Assembly: GCF_003254645.1 (NCBI RefSeq)
Contig: NZ_PNFD01000003.1
Coordinates: forward strand, 248,001-312,000
DNA length: 64,000 nucleotides
Reading direction: 5' to 3'
DNA from: Microbacterium suaedae
GTDB lineage: Bacteria > Actinomycetota > Actinomycetes > Actinomycetales > Microbacteriaceae
The notes under the pieces: model-generated
What the model was told of the DNA's origin: nothing
The model's input: the letters and a program-made list of their open reading frames with translations, nothing else
The model's database searches: none
Part shown: positions 25,667-34,715 of the stretch, in pieces
Numbering within the stretch: the first letter of the stretch is position 1
Layout: each line of letters opens with the position of its first letter
Made by a program: the position numbers and the translations under genes

Positions 25667-26614
25667 TCAGGCGCCGCGCGGATCCCTCTTCGGCGTCCAG
25701 TCCGGCCCGGGACGGAAGGCGCGTGCAGCCAGCAGGATCGCGATGAGCGCGGCCATGAGGATCCATCCGGGCACCCCGAGCGCCGTGCCGAGCAGCGGAT
25801 CCATCTCGGGCGTCGCCCAGAACAGCGGAAAGACGAAGGTCGCGTTGAGGGCGCCGTGGCCGATCGCCGCCGGCCACACGCTGCGCGTGAAGTACCTGCT
25901 CCACTGCAGCAGGACGCCGACGATCACCGTGAAGACGCACATCCACACGATTCCGAGAGCGTCGGTGCGCCCGAAGTTGTAGCCGAGCAGGATGATGGGC
26001 GCGTGCCAGAGGCCCCAGACGATGCCGATCACGAGCGCCGACGGCCAGAACCCCAGCGGCGACAGGGCCGTCGTGAGATACCCGCGCCAGCCGAGCTCCT
26101 CCCCGAAGGCCGTGGCCGACGCCATGACGACGCCGAGCGGCAGCGAGAGGAATTGCATGACGACGTACAGCTGCACGTCGGTCGTCCCGAACGCCGCGAG
26201 CTGCGCTTCGAGGCCCGACAGCGTTCCGTCGATCTCGGCCCATCCGAGGGCTGCGGCGAGAAACATCGCCCCGAAGGCGATGGCGAGGAACACGACCGGC
26301 CAGAGCAGGAAGAGCCAGATCTTCCGCGCGATCGGCCGGAACGGAAGCAGGCCGAGATACCGCGCACGCGCCCCCTTCGGCACTGTCGCGAACGTGACGA
26401 CGAGGGCGGCGATCGTGGGCGTCGCCATGAGCCCGGCCGCGAGGATCCGGAAGAGAGGAGACGCGAGACCGTCGCCGAGCCACAGCGGCAGGCACACCGC
26501 CCACCCGAGAACGACGGCGATCGCAAGGAAGACGGCGACGGATCCCCAGGGGACGCGCGTGGGCGGGATCCCGGGGCGGGAATCGTACGGCGAGAAGAGG
26601 TCGGTCGCGTTCAT
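25667..26614 (-). CDS. CPBP-family intramembrane metalloprotease
   Basis: A 315-residue polytopic protein with about eight membrane helices. The CPBP (Abi/CAAX) motifs are visible: FGEELGWRGYL with the Glu-Glu and Arg, WGLWHAPI with the first His, and AIGHGALNATF with the second His and Asn. Such proteases cut prenylated or membrane peptides or give bacteriocin immunity. The start MNATDLFSPYDS is preferred; a longer frame runs through two hairpins into the SulP gene. A 13-pair hairpin lies in its leader at 26636-26668. Confidence 0.87.
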   Translation of the reverse strand: MNATDLFSPYDSRPGIPPTRVPWGSVAVFLAIAVVLGWAVCLPLWLGDGLASPLFRILAAGLMATPTIAALVVTFATVPKGARARYLGLLPFRPIARKIWLFLLWPVVFLAIAFGAMFLAAALGWAEIDGTLSGLEAQLAAFGTTDVQLYVVMQFLSLPLGVVMASATAFGEELGWRGYLTTALSPLGFWPSALVIGIVWGLWHAPIILLGYNFGRTDALGIVWMCVFTVIVGVLLQWSRYFTRSVWPAAIGHGALNATFVFPLFWATPEMDPLLGTALGVPGWILMAALIAILLAARAFRPGPDWTPKRDPRGA

Positions 26615-26635
26615 GACCTCATCGTTGCGCCGCCG

Positions 26636-26668
26636 GATCTCCCCCGCATCCGCCGTGCGGGGGAGATC
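26636..26668. promoter_or_regulatory. Perfect hairpin in the leader of the CPBP protease gene
   Basis: GATCTCCCCCGCA (26636-26648) pairs perfectly with 26656-26668 around a seven-base loop, 22 bp upstream of the start codon. It may be a second terminator for the upstream SulP gene or a translation-controlling leader hairpin. Confidence 0.5.
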
Positions 26669-26697
26669 GGTGGACGGAATCTTCCGGCATCGCCGGA

Positions 26698-26738
26698 CCG
26701 GATCCGCCGGGTGCGGATTCCGGCACCCGCGGATCCGG
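26698..26738 (-). terminator. Terminator hairpin downstream of SulP
   Basis: CCGGATCCGC then GGGTGC (26698-26714, one bulged C) pairs with 26723-26738 around an eight-base loop, 19 bp past the SulP stop. It is a strong hairpin without a U-tract. Confidence 0.65.
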
Positions 26739-26756
26739 GCTTGACGCTCTGGGCAG

Positions 26757-28307
26757 TCAGTGCCCGGCGCCGAGACCTCCGGACAGGCGCCGGTGGATGT
26801 CGCCCGACGCGTCTTCGATGCCCTCGATGACGACGTACTTGTCGTGGTGCTCGTACTTCGTGACGACCGCATCGAGCGCGGCCACGGTCGATGCGTCCCA
26901 CACGTGCGACTGCGACATGTCGATGACGATGCGGTCGGGGTCGTCGGCGTACTCGAACTGCGTCGTGAGGTCGTTGCTCGACGCGAAGAACAGCTCGCCG
27001 ACGACCGTGTAGCGCGCGGTCGGCACCTGTGCGTCGGCGTCGACGACGCGGGTGACACTGACGAAGTGCGCGACGCGACGCGCGAACATCACCATGGCGG
27101 TGAGCACGCCGAGCACCACACCGATCGCGAGGTTATCGGTCAGGACGGTCGCGATGACCGTGATGATCATGACGGCCGTCTCGCTCTTCGGCATCATCTT
27201 GAGCGTCGACGGGCGCACGCTGTGCCAGTCGAAGGTCAGGAACGCCACGACGATCATGACGGCGACGAGCGCTGCCATCGGGATGACCGCGAGCACATCG
27301 CCCAGCGCGACGACGAGGATCAGCAGGAACACGCCCGCGAGGAACGTCGAGATGCGCGTGCGTGCGCCCGAGGCCTTCACGTTGATCATCGTCTGGCCGA
27401 TCATGGCGCAGCCGCCCATGCCACCGAACATGCCCGAGAGCACGTTGGCGATCCCCTGGCCGACGGCCTCGCGCGGCTTGCGCGAGTGCGTGTCGGTGAT
27501 GTCGTCGACGAGCTTCGCCGTCATGAGCGACTCGAGGATGCCCACGACCGCAAGCGCGAGCGCGTACGGGGCGATGATCTGCAGCGTCTCGAACGTGAAC
27601 GGCACATCGGGGAAGAAGAGCGCCGGGAGGCTCTCGGGCAGGTCGCCCTGGTCACCGACCGTCGGAACGTCGATGCCGAGGGCCACGACGGCCGCCGTGA
27701 TGACGACGATCGCGATGAGCGGCGCCGGGATCACCTTGAGGATCTTCGGGGCGAGCACGATGATCACGAGACCGACGACGACGAGCGGATACACCATCCA
27801 CGGCACACCGTGCCAGGTCCAGTCGTGGTTGTCGAGGCCGAGCTGCGGCAGCTGCGACATGAAGATGAGGATGCCGAGCGCGTTAACGAAGCCGACCATG
27901 ACGGATCGCGGGATGAAGCGCATGAGCTTCGCGACGCCGATTGCGCCGAGCACGATCTGGAGGAGACCGCCGAGCAGCACCGTCGCGATGAGGTAATCGA
28001 GGCCGTACTCGCGGGCGACGGGCGCGACGACGAGAGCGATCGCGCCCGTCGCGGCCGTGATCATCGCGGGGCGGCCGCCGACGAACGCGATCGCCACCGC
28101 CATGACGAACGACGAGAACAGGCCGACCCGCGGATCCACGCCCGCGATGATCGAGAAGGCGATCGCCTCGGGAATGAGGGCGACAGCGACAACGAGGCCG
28201 GCGAGCACCTCGCGCGTCAGGATGCGCGGGCTCTTGAGTGCTTGCAGCACCGTGGGTTCGATGCGATAGCGGGACGCGGGGTCCTTCGCGGGGGTGACCG
28301 TGGTCAT
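26757..28307 (-). CDS. SulP-family inorganic anion transporter with STAS domain
   Basis: A 516-residue transporter. Twelve or so membrane helices include [25 protein letters not shown] (the SulP signature region), [20 protein letters not shown] and [21 protein letters not shown]. The C-terminal STAS domain (about residues 425-516) contains [21 protein letters not shown]. Bacterial relatives move sulfate, bicarbonate or dicarboxylates with sodium or protons; the substrate is not decidable. Start at [10 protein letters not shown] is preferred over longer frames that enter the leader shared with the divergent merR gene. Confidence 0.9.
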   Translation of the reverse strand: MTTVTPAKDPASRYRIEPTVLQALKSPRILTREVLAGLVVAVALIPEAIAFSIIAGVDPRVGLFSSFVMAVAIAFVGGRPAMITAATGAIALVVAPVAREYGLDYLIATVLLGGLLQIVLGAIGVAKLMRFIPRSVMVGFVNALGILIFMSQLPQLGLDNHDWTWHGVPWMVYPLVVVGLVIIVLAPKILKVIPAPLIAIVVITAAVVALGIDVPTVGDQGDLPESLPALFFPDVPFTFETLQIIAPYALALAVVGILESLMTAKLVDDITDTHSRKPREAVGQGIANVLSGMFGGMGGCAMIGQTMINVKASGARTRISTFLAGVFLLILVVALGDVLAVIPMAALVAVMIVVAFLTFDWHSVRPSTLKMMPKSETAVMIITVIATVLTDNLAIGVVLGVLTAMVMFARRVAHFVSVTRVVDADAQVPTARYTVVGELFFASSNDLTTQFEYADDPDRIVIDMSQSHVWDASTVAALDAVVTKYEHHDKYVVIEGIEDASGDIHRRLSGGLGAGH

Positions 28308-28428
28308 GCGACTCCTTGGCATGGTGGCGGGGACAGAGACGGGAATTTCCGAGCGCACCATTGCGCGGATCGCCGACACAGGTCGGCACGGAAGAATGGG
28401 AGGTCGGCCCGAACGGGCCACGATGAGG

Positions 28429-28451
28429 CTACCGTAACGTGAGGGTAGAGT
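28429..28451 (+). promoter_or_regulatory. MerR-type operator and -10 box in front of merR
   Basis: CTACCGTAACGTGAGGGTAG (28429-28448) is an imperfect palindrome with CTACC/GGTAG arms. It overlaps the hexamer TAGAGT (28446-28451), a good -10 box. The ATG at 28460 is about nine bases beyond, so the transcript would start at or next to the start codon (leaderless). An 18-of-20 match lies at 32266-32285 in front of prfC. Confidence 0.65.
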
Positions 28452-28459
28452 TCAAGACG

Positions 28460-28843
28460 ATGGGAATCCCGATGACGAACACGGCTGTCATGCACATCGG
28501 CGAGCTCGCCGACCGTACGGGCCTCTCGCTGCGGACGATCCGGCATTACGACGAGATCGGCCTGGTCAAGCCGTCGGGTCGCTCGGACGGCGGTTTCCGC
28601 GAGTACAGCGCGAGCGACCTCGGTCGCCTGATGCTGATCCGCCGCATGAAACCCCTCGGCTACAGCCTCGAGCAGATGGCCGAGCTGCTCTCCGTGATCG
28701 ACGCCCGTGCCGCCGGCGAGAGCTCGCCCGAGGAGGAGGAGTCGCTCGCGCGCTTCCGCGCCGACGCGGACACGCGGCGCGCGAAGCTGGCCGCCCAGCT
28801 TGAGATGGCCGACGAGTTCATCGAGGAACTGGCGACCCGCTAG
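28460..28843 (+). CDS. MerR-family transcriptional regulator
   Basis: A 127-residue regulator from the ATG at 28460: MHIGELADRTGLSLRTIRHYDEIGLVKPSGR is the winged helix, YSASDLGRLMLIRRMKPLGYSLEQM its second half, and an acidic coiled coil (EEESLARFRADADTRRAKLAAQLEMADEFI) completes the dimerisation helix. It has no metal-binding Cys. A GTG at 28439 is also in frame but would sit inside the operator. The 3' end overlaps the convergent MFS gene by 26 bp. Confidence 0.88.
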   Translation: MGIPMTNTAVMHIGELADRTGLSLRTIRHYDEIGLVKPSGRSDGGFREYSASDLGRLMLIRRMKPLGYSLEQMAELLSVIDARAAGESSPEEEESLARFRADADTRRAKLAAQLEMADEFIEELATR

Positions 28844-30059
28844 GCCCACGCCGACGCGGCGCGCGTACGAAGACCCCCGCGACGATGACCGCGGCGGGGA
28901 TCACGGCCAGCGCGATCGACGGCGTCACAAAACCACCCGCCATCTCGCGACCGTACGCGAGCACGAACGGTCCGAGCGCCGACGCCCCCAGCGAGACGAC
29001 GCCCGCGAAGCCGCGAATCTGGCCGATGTGCTTCGTGCCGAAATAGCGCACGAAGGTTGCCGCTTCCATGCCGCGGAGACTCCCTCCCGCGCTCCCGAGC
29101 ACGAGCCCGTAGAGAATCGCTCGCCACCCCGGCTCGACGAACGATACGAGCAGCAGCGCCCCGCCCATCGCGAGCATCGCCGCGACGATGATGATCCGCG
29201 GATTCACGCGATCGACGAGGGCGCCGACGAGAACGGTCGCGAGGAGGGCCGTCACCGTTTGGGGGAGGAAGTTCGCGGCGGCCTCCCACGGCTCGAGACC
29301 CTGTTCGCCGAGGAGCGCGATCTGGTGGAACTGCAGTGCCGTGCCGAGCATCGAAGTCGTCGCCACCGCGAGCGAGAGCACCCAGAACATCCCCGTGCGC
29401 ACCGCCTCGCCGACTGTCCACTCCTCCTCGTCGCGATGGGCCGCGACGTGATCGGCATGATCGACTCGTCGACGAAAGAACATCGCGGCCGGCACGACGA
29501 CGGCAAGCACGATGAGGGCCTCCCAGCGCCACGCGGCACGGATCCCGACGGCGTCGATCAACCGTTCGATCCCAATCGGCGCAAGGGAGATCCCTGCCGA
29601 CCCGATCGCCGTCGACAGCCCCAGCGCGAGACCGCGTCGTGAGGAGATCGCCCGCGCGACCGCTGTCGTCACCGCGAGGGAAAGAGCGCCCTGACCCGCC
29701 ATCCGGACACCGACGAAGCCCGCGGTGAGCCCGAAAACCTCGGTGACGAAGCTGAGACCGACCAGGAATGCGGCCAGCGCGCACGCGATCACAATGAGGA
29801 CAGTGCGGGGGCTCCACCGGTCGGACGCGCGGCCGATGATCGGCTGCGCGGCGGCGCCAGTCAGCGTGCCGACGAGATAGCTCAACGAGATCTGCGTGCG
29901 ATCGATGCCGACCTCGGCGATGAGAGGATCCGTGAAGACCGAGAGCCCGGCCGTTTGCCCCGGAACGGTCATGGCTGAGATCGCGCCGGCCGCGAGGACG
30001 ATCGCGAGCCAGAGCGCTCCCCGAGGTCCCGACGGACGGGATGCGCCGGCACTGGCCAC
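28818..30059 (-). CDS. Major facilitator superfamily transporter
   Basis: A 413-residue protein with twelve predicted membrane helices from a GTG start (ASAGASRPSG). PIIGRASDRWSPRTVL is the helix 2-3 MFS signature, and GALVDRVNPRIIIV its second-half counterpart. A soluble loop rich in His and Asp (VDHADHVAAHRDEEE) joins the halves. It resembles the monocarboxylate/oxalate-formate type. It is convergent with merR and divergent from helD; a palindrome at 30103-30123 lies between. Confidence 0.85.
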   Translation of the reverse strand: MASAGASRPSGPRGALWLAIVLAAGAISAMTVPGQTAGLSVFTDPLIAEVGIDRTQISLSYLVGTLTGAAAQPIIGRASDRWSPRTVLIVIACALAAFLVGLSFVTEVFGLTAGFVGVRMAGQGALSLAVTTAVARAISSRRGLALGLSTAIGSAGISLAPIGIERLIDAVGIRAAWRWEALIVLAVVVPAAMFFRRRVDHADHVAAHRDEEEWTVGEAVRTGMFWVLSLAVATTSMLGTALQFHQIALLGEQGLEPWEAAANFLPQTVTALLATVLVGALVDRVNPRIIIVAAMLAMGGALLLVSFVEPGWRAILYGLVLGSAGGSLRGMEAATFVRYFGTKHIGQIRGFAGVVSLGASALGPFVLAYGREMAGGFVTPSIALAVIPAAVIVAGVFVRAPRRRGPSGSPVPR

Positions 30060-30102
30060 GACGGGATCCCCTTTCGTTGCGTGAGCGCCTCAACCGGCAA
30101 CC

Positions 30103-30123
30103 CTCACGCTCTGTTAGCGTGAG
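30103..30123. promoter_or_regulatory. Inverted repeat between the MFS gene and helD
   Basis: CTCACGCT-CTGTT-AGCGTGAG, a perfect 8-base inverted repeat in the divergent promoter. Its CCCTCACG core resembles the CCTCACG part of the MerR-type operators at 28429 and 32266 read on the minus strand, so the same regulator may bind here. That link is inference. Confidence 0.5.
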
Positions 30124-30176
30124 TCTCTCGCACCGAGTATCCCGGCGAGAGCAGCCCGACCCGGAGGGAGAAACCG

Positions 30177-32279
30177 ATGGCGCACGGAGACGCCGAGGCA
30201 GAAGAACGCACTCGACTCGCGAGCACCCTCTCCACCCTACGCGCGGTGCGCGAGAAGGCGGATCGGGCGGTGAACGCGACGGCAACCAATCTCGAGGAGC
30301 ACACTGAGTTCCTCTGGGAGCACCGCCGGGACATGGACGGATCCGAGAAGGCCGCGCTCCGCGCAGCCCTCGACGTGACCGTGTCACAGGGCGAGAACGC
30401 CGTGCATCTGCGCGACCGGCTCGACCGACTGATCGACTCGCCCTATTTCGGCCGCGTCGACTTCCGCGACGACCGCACGGATCGCGTACAGGGCCACTAC
30501 CTCGGAGTGCACACGTTCCGCGACCCCGATTCCCGCGACATCCTCGTGCACGACTGGCGTGCCCCGGTTTCGAGCCTGTATTACGACGTCGAGCACGGCG
30601 AGGCTGCCTATCGTGCCCCTGAAGGCGTGCGCACGGGCAGCGTCGAGAGCAAGCGCCAGTACCGGATCCGCGACGGCGAGCTCGAGTACATGCTCGAGAG
30701 CGACATCAACATCGGCGACGACATTCTGCAGCGCGAGCTCAGCCGCTCGGCCGACGACAAGATGAAGAACATCGTCTCGACGATCCAGCGCGAGCAGAAC
30801 GCCGTCATCCGCGACGAATCGTCAGACATCCTGATCCTCCAGGGCGCGGCTGGCTCGGGCAAGACGTCGATCGCCCTGCACCGCGTCGCTTTCCTGCTCT
30901 ACCGCTTCAAGGACACGCTCTCCTCCGAGAACGTCGCCGTCCTGTCGCCGAACCGGGTCTTCGGCGACTACATCTCGAACGTCCTCCCCGAGCTGGGCGA
31001 GGAGAACATCGCCGAGCTGCGGTTCGATGACATCGCCGACCGCTTCCTGCGCCGCGTCACGACCTATCAGAGCTTCGCGCAGCAGGTCGACGCGATCCTC
31101 GAGGGCATCGATGACCAGACGCGCGAGCGGATCCGATACAAGGCGACGGGCGACTTCGTCGATGAGCTGGAAACGTGGATCCGCGAGAGCGCGACGATGT
31201 TCCGACCCGCCGACGTTGGGCGGCGCGGCGGGCGCGTGGCGGCCGACACGGTCGCCGAGAACTTCGACGCGCTCCGATTCCTCCCGATCTTCGAGCGCCT
31301 CGACCGCACGGCCGAGCAGGTCATCGCCCCTCTGAAGAACCAGATCACCGACCGCCATGGGAGATGGGCGGCGGCCGACAGCACCGCCGTGCGCAAGGCC
31401 GTGCGCGAGATGTTCCCGTTCCGCACTCCGCTCGAGCTGTACGCGGCGTTCTACGATCACCCCGATCGCGCGGGGTTCTTCGTGCGTCCGAACAAGAAGA
31501 TGCTCGAGTTCGCCGACGTCTTTCCGGTCGTCCTCACGGCGCTCGCTTCGGAACGACACGACACCTTCTCCGACATCCGCCATCTCGTCGTCGATGAGAT
31601 GCAGGACTACACCCCCGTGCAGTACGCCGTCCTGCGACGACTGTTCTCGTGCCGGATGACGATCCTCGGCGACGCGAACCAGTCTGTGAACCCGCTCACC
31701 TCGTCGACGTCGGCATCGATCCACCGGATCTTTCCCGAAGCGAACACGCTCGAACTGCGCAAGAGCTATCGATCGACGATCGAGATCGCCGAGTTCGCGC
31801 AGGGAATCTCGCGAAATGAGGGGCTCGTCCCGATCGAACGTCACGGCGCCGCGCCGACGATCACACCGTGCGCCGACGCCGACGAAGAGCTCGATCAGAT
31901 CGCGGATCTCGTTCGCCGCCGCGTATCCGAGGGTGCGAAGTCGATCGGCATCGTCTGCAAGACCGCCGCCGAGGCCGCGAGCACTCACGCGGGTCTGGCC
32001 GACCGGGGGATCACAGCGACCCTGCTCGACGCCGGCAGCGACGTGTTCGCAGAGGGCGTCGTCATCGCCACGGCGCACATCGCGAAGGGGCTCGAATTCG
32101 ACGCGGTCCTCGTCCCGCACGTCAACCACGACAACTACGCTCGCGACATCGATCGCAGCATGCTGTACATCGCGTGCACCCGGGCGATGCACACACTCGA
32201 CCTCACGCACACCGGTGCGCGTTCGCCGCTGCTGGCCTTCGCCGATTCCGAGGAGACCCGAGAACTTACCGTTACGTGA
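30177..32279 (+). CDS. helD: HelD-family RNA polymerase recycling helicase-like ATPase
   Basis: A 700-residue SF1 helicase-like protein. The N-terminus is a long charged coiled coil (about residues 1-85), as in HelD proteins that insert into RNA polymerase. YLGVHTFRDPDSRDILVHDWRAPVSSLYY is typical of HelD. Walker A GAAGSGKTSIALHR is near residue 223, Walker B is LVVDEMQDYTP, motif III GDANQSVNP, and motif VI TRAMHTLDL. HelD removes stalled or DNA-bound polymerase; some relatives give rifamycin tolerance. The last codons and stop lie inside the prfC operator (32266-32285). Confidence 0.9.
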   Translation: MAHGDAEAEERTRLASTLSTLRAVREKADRAVNATATNLEEHTEFLWEHRRDMDGSEKAALRAALDVTVSQGENAVHLRDRLDRLIDSPYFGRVDFRDDRTDRVQGHYLGVHTFRDPDSRDILVHDWRAPVSSLYYDVEHGEAAYRAPEGVRTGSVESKRQYRIRDGELEYMLESDINIGDDILQRELSRSADDKMKNIVSTIQREQNAVIRDESSDILILQGAAGSGKTSIALHRVAFLLYRFKDTLSSENVAVLSPNRVFGDYISNVLPELGEENIAELRFDDIADRFLRRVTTYQSFAQQVDAILEGIDDQTRERIRYKATGDFVDELETWIRESATMFRPADVGRRGGRVAADTVAENFDALRFLPIFERLDRTAEQVIAPLKNQITDRHGRWAAADSTAVRKAVREMFPFRTPLELYAAFYDHPDRAGFFVRPNKKMLEFADVFPVVLTALASERHDTFSDIRHLVVDEMQDYTPVQYAVLRRLFSCRMTILGDANQSVNPLTSSTSASIHRIFPEANTLELRKSYRSTIEIAEFAQGISRNEGLVPIERHGAAPTITPCADADEELDQIADLVRRRVSEGAKSIGIVCKTAAEAASTHAGLADRGITATLLDAGSDVFAEGVVIATAHIAKGLEFDAVLVPHVNHDNYARDIDRSMLYIACTRAMHTLDLTHTGARSPLLAFADSEETRELTVT

Positions 32280-32288
32280 GGGTAGAGT
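32266..32288 (+). promoter_or_regulatory. MerR-type operator and -10 box of prfC, inside the helD 3' end
   Basis: TTACCGTTACGTGAGGGTAG (32266-32285) matches the merR operator at 18 of 20 positions. TAGAGT (32283-32288) follows as -10 box, and the prfC ATG is nine bases later, again giving a leaderless layout. The TGA in the centre (32277-32279) is the helD stop codon. Confidence 0.65.
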
Positions 32289-32297
32289 CGGGTGCGT

Positions 32298-33938
32298 ATG
32301 ACAGCTCTCCCCGAGTCCCACCAGATCGAGCGCGAGGCGCGACGTCGTCGCGCAATCGCCGTGATCTCGCATCCCGACGCGGGCAAGTCGACCCTGACCG
32401 AGGCACTGCTCCTGCACGCGAATGCCATCGGCACGGCGGGAGCCGTGCACGGCAAGCGGGGGCGCACGGGGACGGTTTCCGACTGGATGTCGATGGAACG
32501 CGAACGCGGGATCTCCATCACATCGACCGTCATCCAGTTCGACGTGGATGGCACCCTCGTCAACCTCGTTGACACACCCGGTCACGCCGATTTCTCGGAA
32601 GACACCTACAGGGTACTGTCCGTCGTCGACGCCGTCGTCATGCTGATCGATGCGGCGAAGGGCATCGAATCGCAGACGAAGAAGCTGTTCGACGTGTGCT
32701 TCGCGCGCGGCATCCCGATCATCACGATGGTCAACAAGTGGGATCGTCCCGGCAGGGATCCTCTCGATCTCATCGATGAGATCCGCGATCGCACCGGGCT
32801 GATCTGCGCGCCCATCACGTGGCCCGTCGGGCTCTCTGGTGACTTCCAGGGTCTCCTCGACCCCCTGTCACACGACGTCACGCGGCACGAGAACGCGCAC
32901 GGCGGTGGCGCGAAAACCCAGCGGAAGACGCTGTCGGCGACGGACGCCTCAACGTCGCTCGGCGACGACTGGCGCACGGCCGTCGAGGAGGTGGATCTCG
33001 TGGCCGCGGACGGCGGCAGGTTCGACGACGATGCCTTCCGTGCCGGACACCAGACGCCGCTGTTCTTCGGAGCGGCAGTGCGCAACGTCGGCGTCGACGA
33101 ACTGCTCGACTTCGTGGTGTCTCGGGCACCTCATCCGGGCGCCTGGCAATCGCTCGATGCCCACCGCCGGCCGGTCGACAGCCCGTTCAGCGGTTACGTG
33201 TTCAAGGTGCAGACGGGCATGGATCCCGCGCACCGCGACCGGATCGCCTTCATGCGAATCTGCTCGGGCGTCTTCGAGCGCGGCATGACAGTGACGCATC
33301 AGCGCACGGGCCGACCGTTCGCCACGAAGTACTCGCAGCAGGTCTTCGGCCGCGAGCGGCACACCGCAGATATCGGGTGGCCGGGCGACGTCATCGGGCT
33401 CGTGAACGCGACAGCTCTGCAGCCCGGCGACACCCTCTTCGTCGACCAGCCGGTCGAGTATCCGGGCCTGCCGCGTTTCGCCCCCGAGCACTTCCGCATC
33501 GCCACCCCCGCCGACACGAGTCGAGGCAAGCAGTTCCGCAAGGGCGTCGAACAGCTCGACGAGGAGGGCGTCGTGCAGGTCCTTACCTCGGAGAGGCGCG
33601 GGCCGGGGCGGCCGATCCTTGCGGCCGTCGGCCCGATGCAGTTCGAAACCTTCGCTCGACGCATGGTCGACGACTTCCGCAGCCCGATCCACACCGAGAC
33701 GCTCGCCTACTCCCTCGCCTGCACGCTCGACGAGGGAGAGCCCGGCGACCTCGAGCGCACGTCAGGCGTCGAGGTGGCACGGCGCGCCGACGGCACGCCT
33801 CTTGTCCTGGTGCGCGACAAGTGGCGTCTGCGCACGCTCGATCGCGATGCGCCGGGTGTTTCGGTCACACCGCTGAGCGGAACGGTAACGACTCAGACGA
33901 CACAGAGAGGGCAGCCCCATGCCACAGCATCCACTTGA
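32298..33938 (+). CDS. prfC: Peptide chain release factor 3
   Basis: A 546-residue translational GTPase. ISHPDAGKSTLTE (G1), RERGISIT (G2), DTPGHADF (G3) and VNKWDR (G4) are present, and the length and C-terminal domains (PMQFETFARRMVDDF) match RF3. RF3 removes RF1 and RF2 from the ribosome after peptide release. ATG at 32298 is preferred; an in-frame GTG two codons earlier is possible. No ribosome binding site precedes either, consistent with a leaderless mRNA. It overlaps the next gene by 20 bp. Confidence 0.95.
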   Translation: MTALPESHQIEREARRRRAIAVISHPDAGKSTLTEALLLHANAIGTAGAVHGKRGRTGTVSDWMSMERERGISITSTVIQFDVDGTLVNLVDTPGHADFSEDTYRVLSVVDAVVMLIDAAKGIESQTKKLFDVCFARGIPIITMVNKWDRPGRDPLDLIDEIRDRTGLICAPITWPVGLSGDFQGLLDPLSHDVTRHENAHGGGAKTQRKTLSATDASTSLGDDWRTAVEEVDLVAADGGRFDDDAFRAGHQTPLFFGAAVRNVGVDELLDFVVSRAPHPGAWQSLDAHRRPVDSPFSGYVFKVQTGMDPAHRDRIAFMRICSGVFERGMTVTHQRTGRPFATKYSQQVFGRERHTADIGWPGDVIGLVNATALQPGDTLFVDQPVEYPGLPRFAPEHFRIATPADTSRGKQFRKGVEQLDEEGVVQVLTSERRGPGRPILAAVGPMQFETFARRMVDDFRSPIHTETLAYSLACTLDEGEPGDLERTSGVEVARRADGTPLVLVRDKWRLRTLDRDAPGVSVTPLSGTVTTQTTQRGQPHATAST

Positions 33939-34371
33939 GTCCGAGGACTTTTCGATCGTGCAGGACCACCTGGTCACCAGGGTCACCCTGCTCGCCCAGT
34001 CCGGCGTGGGCGACGACGAGTGGGACCGGGAGCTCCTTGCCGTCCGCCGCGACGCAGGAGCCACCTGGGGCCACCACGTGGCGTTTCTGCTCGACGTGAC
34101 ACTCGCCCGCTTCGCGGCGTTGGCGCAACGCGAACTGGGCGGCGTCATCGATGACGAGTGGTGCGCAGCTTTCGTGGTCGCCGTCTCAGATCAGGACCAT
34201 CTCGTCGCCGACGAGCTCTGGGCATCTGCGAACCACGCCGTCGATGTGCGCGAGGACGGCCTCCTCGCGACGACGACCGCGCTACGGAGCATCATCCCAA
34301 GGATTCCCTTGGCGCCGACCGACCTGAGCAACGAGCTACCACCGGAGTACTATCCCGCCGTGGCGTCGTAG
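33919..34371 (+). CDS. Conserved hypothetical protein
   Basis: A 150-residue acidic soluble protein with no recognised domain. Segments such as WGHHVAFLLDVTLARFAALAQREL suggest a helical fold, and the C-terminus ends ELPPEYYPAVAS. It begins within the last 20 bases of prfC in another frame, preceded by AGAGAGGG, so it is probably translated from the same mRNA. A role with PrfC is only suggested by position. Confidence 0.65.
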   Translation: MPQHPLESEDFSIVQDHLVTRVTLLAQSGVGDDEWDRELLAVRRDAGATWGHHVAFLLDVTLARFAALAQRELGGVIDDEWCAAFVVAVSDQDHLVADELWASANHAVDVREDGLLATTTALRSIIPRIPLAPTDLSNELPPEYYPAVAS

Positions 34372-34375
34372 CCCG

Positions 34376-34666
34376 TCACCTCGCGGGCGGGATCCGCCCG
34401 TTGTGCCGAACGAGCACGACCAGCGGCGGGACGAGCGCGAGCATCACGAAACCGATCGCGTTGAACGGATTCCCGAAGCTCATGAGCACGCCACCGACGG
34501 CGAGCGCGATGAATCCGACGGTGCGCTGCGTCTTCGCGCGGCTCGTGTCGGTGACGGCCCTGCCGACGTAGGGGATCCGCACGCCGCCGTTCTCGCGCAC
34601 GAGGGTGACCGCCGCGACCGTCAGAACGACACTCGCGATGACGACGATGACGAACCCGAGGCTCAT
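34376..34666 (-). CDS. Small membrane protein of unknown function
   Basis: A 96-residue protein with three hydrophobic segments (residues about 3-22, 50-68 and 70-86), separated by a basic loop (YVGRAVTDTSRAKTQRT). No family is recognised. It is convergent with the hypothetical gene downstream of prfC, four bases between stops, and 49 bp downstream of dnaB. Confidence 0.6.
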   Translation of the reverse strand: MSLGFVIVVIASVVLTVAAVTLVRENGGVRIPYVGRAVTDTSRAKTQRTVGFIALAVGGVLMSFGNPFNAIGFVMLALVPPLVVLVRHNGRIPPAR

Positions 34667-34715
34667 GGCCCCATCCTGTCACCGGCGCGGCGCGGGGGCC
34701 ATGCATTCGGCGGAG

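Noticed and set aside
26760..28442. 560-codon open frame on the plus strand
   Set aside because: Antisense to the SulP transporter; His/Asp/Arg-rich translation with no fold. The opposite strand shows full SulP and STAS motifs.
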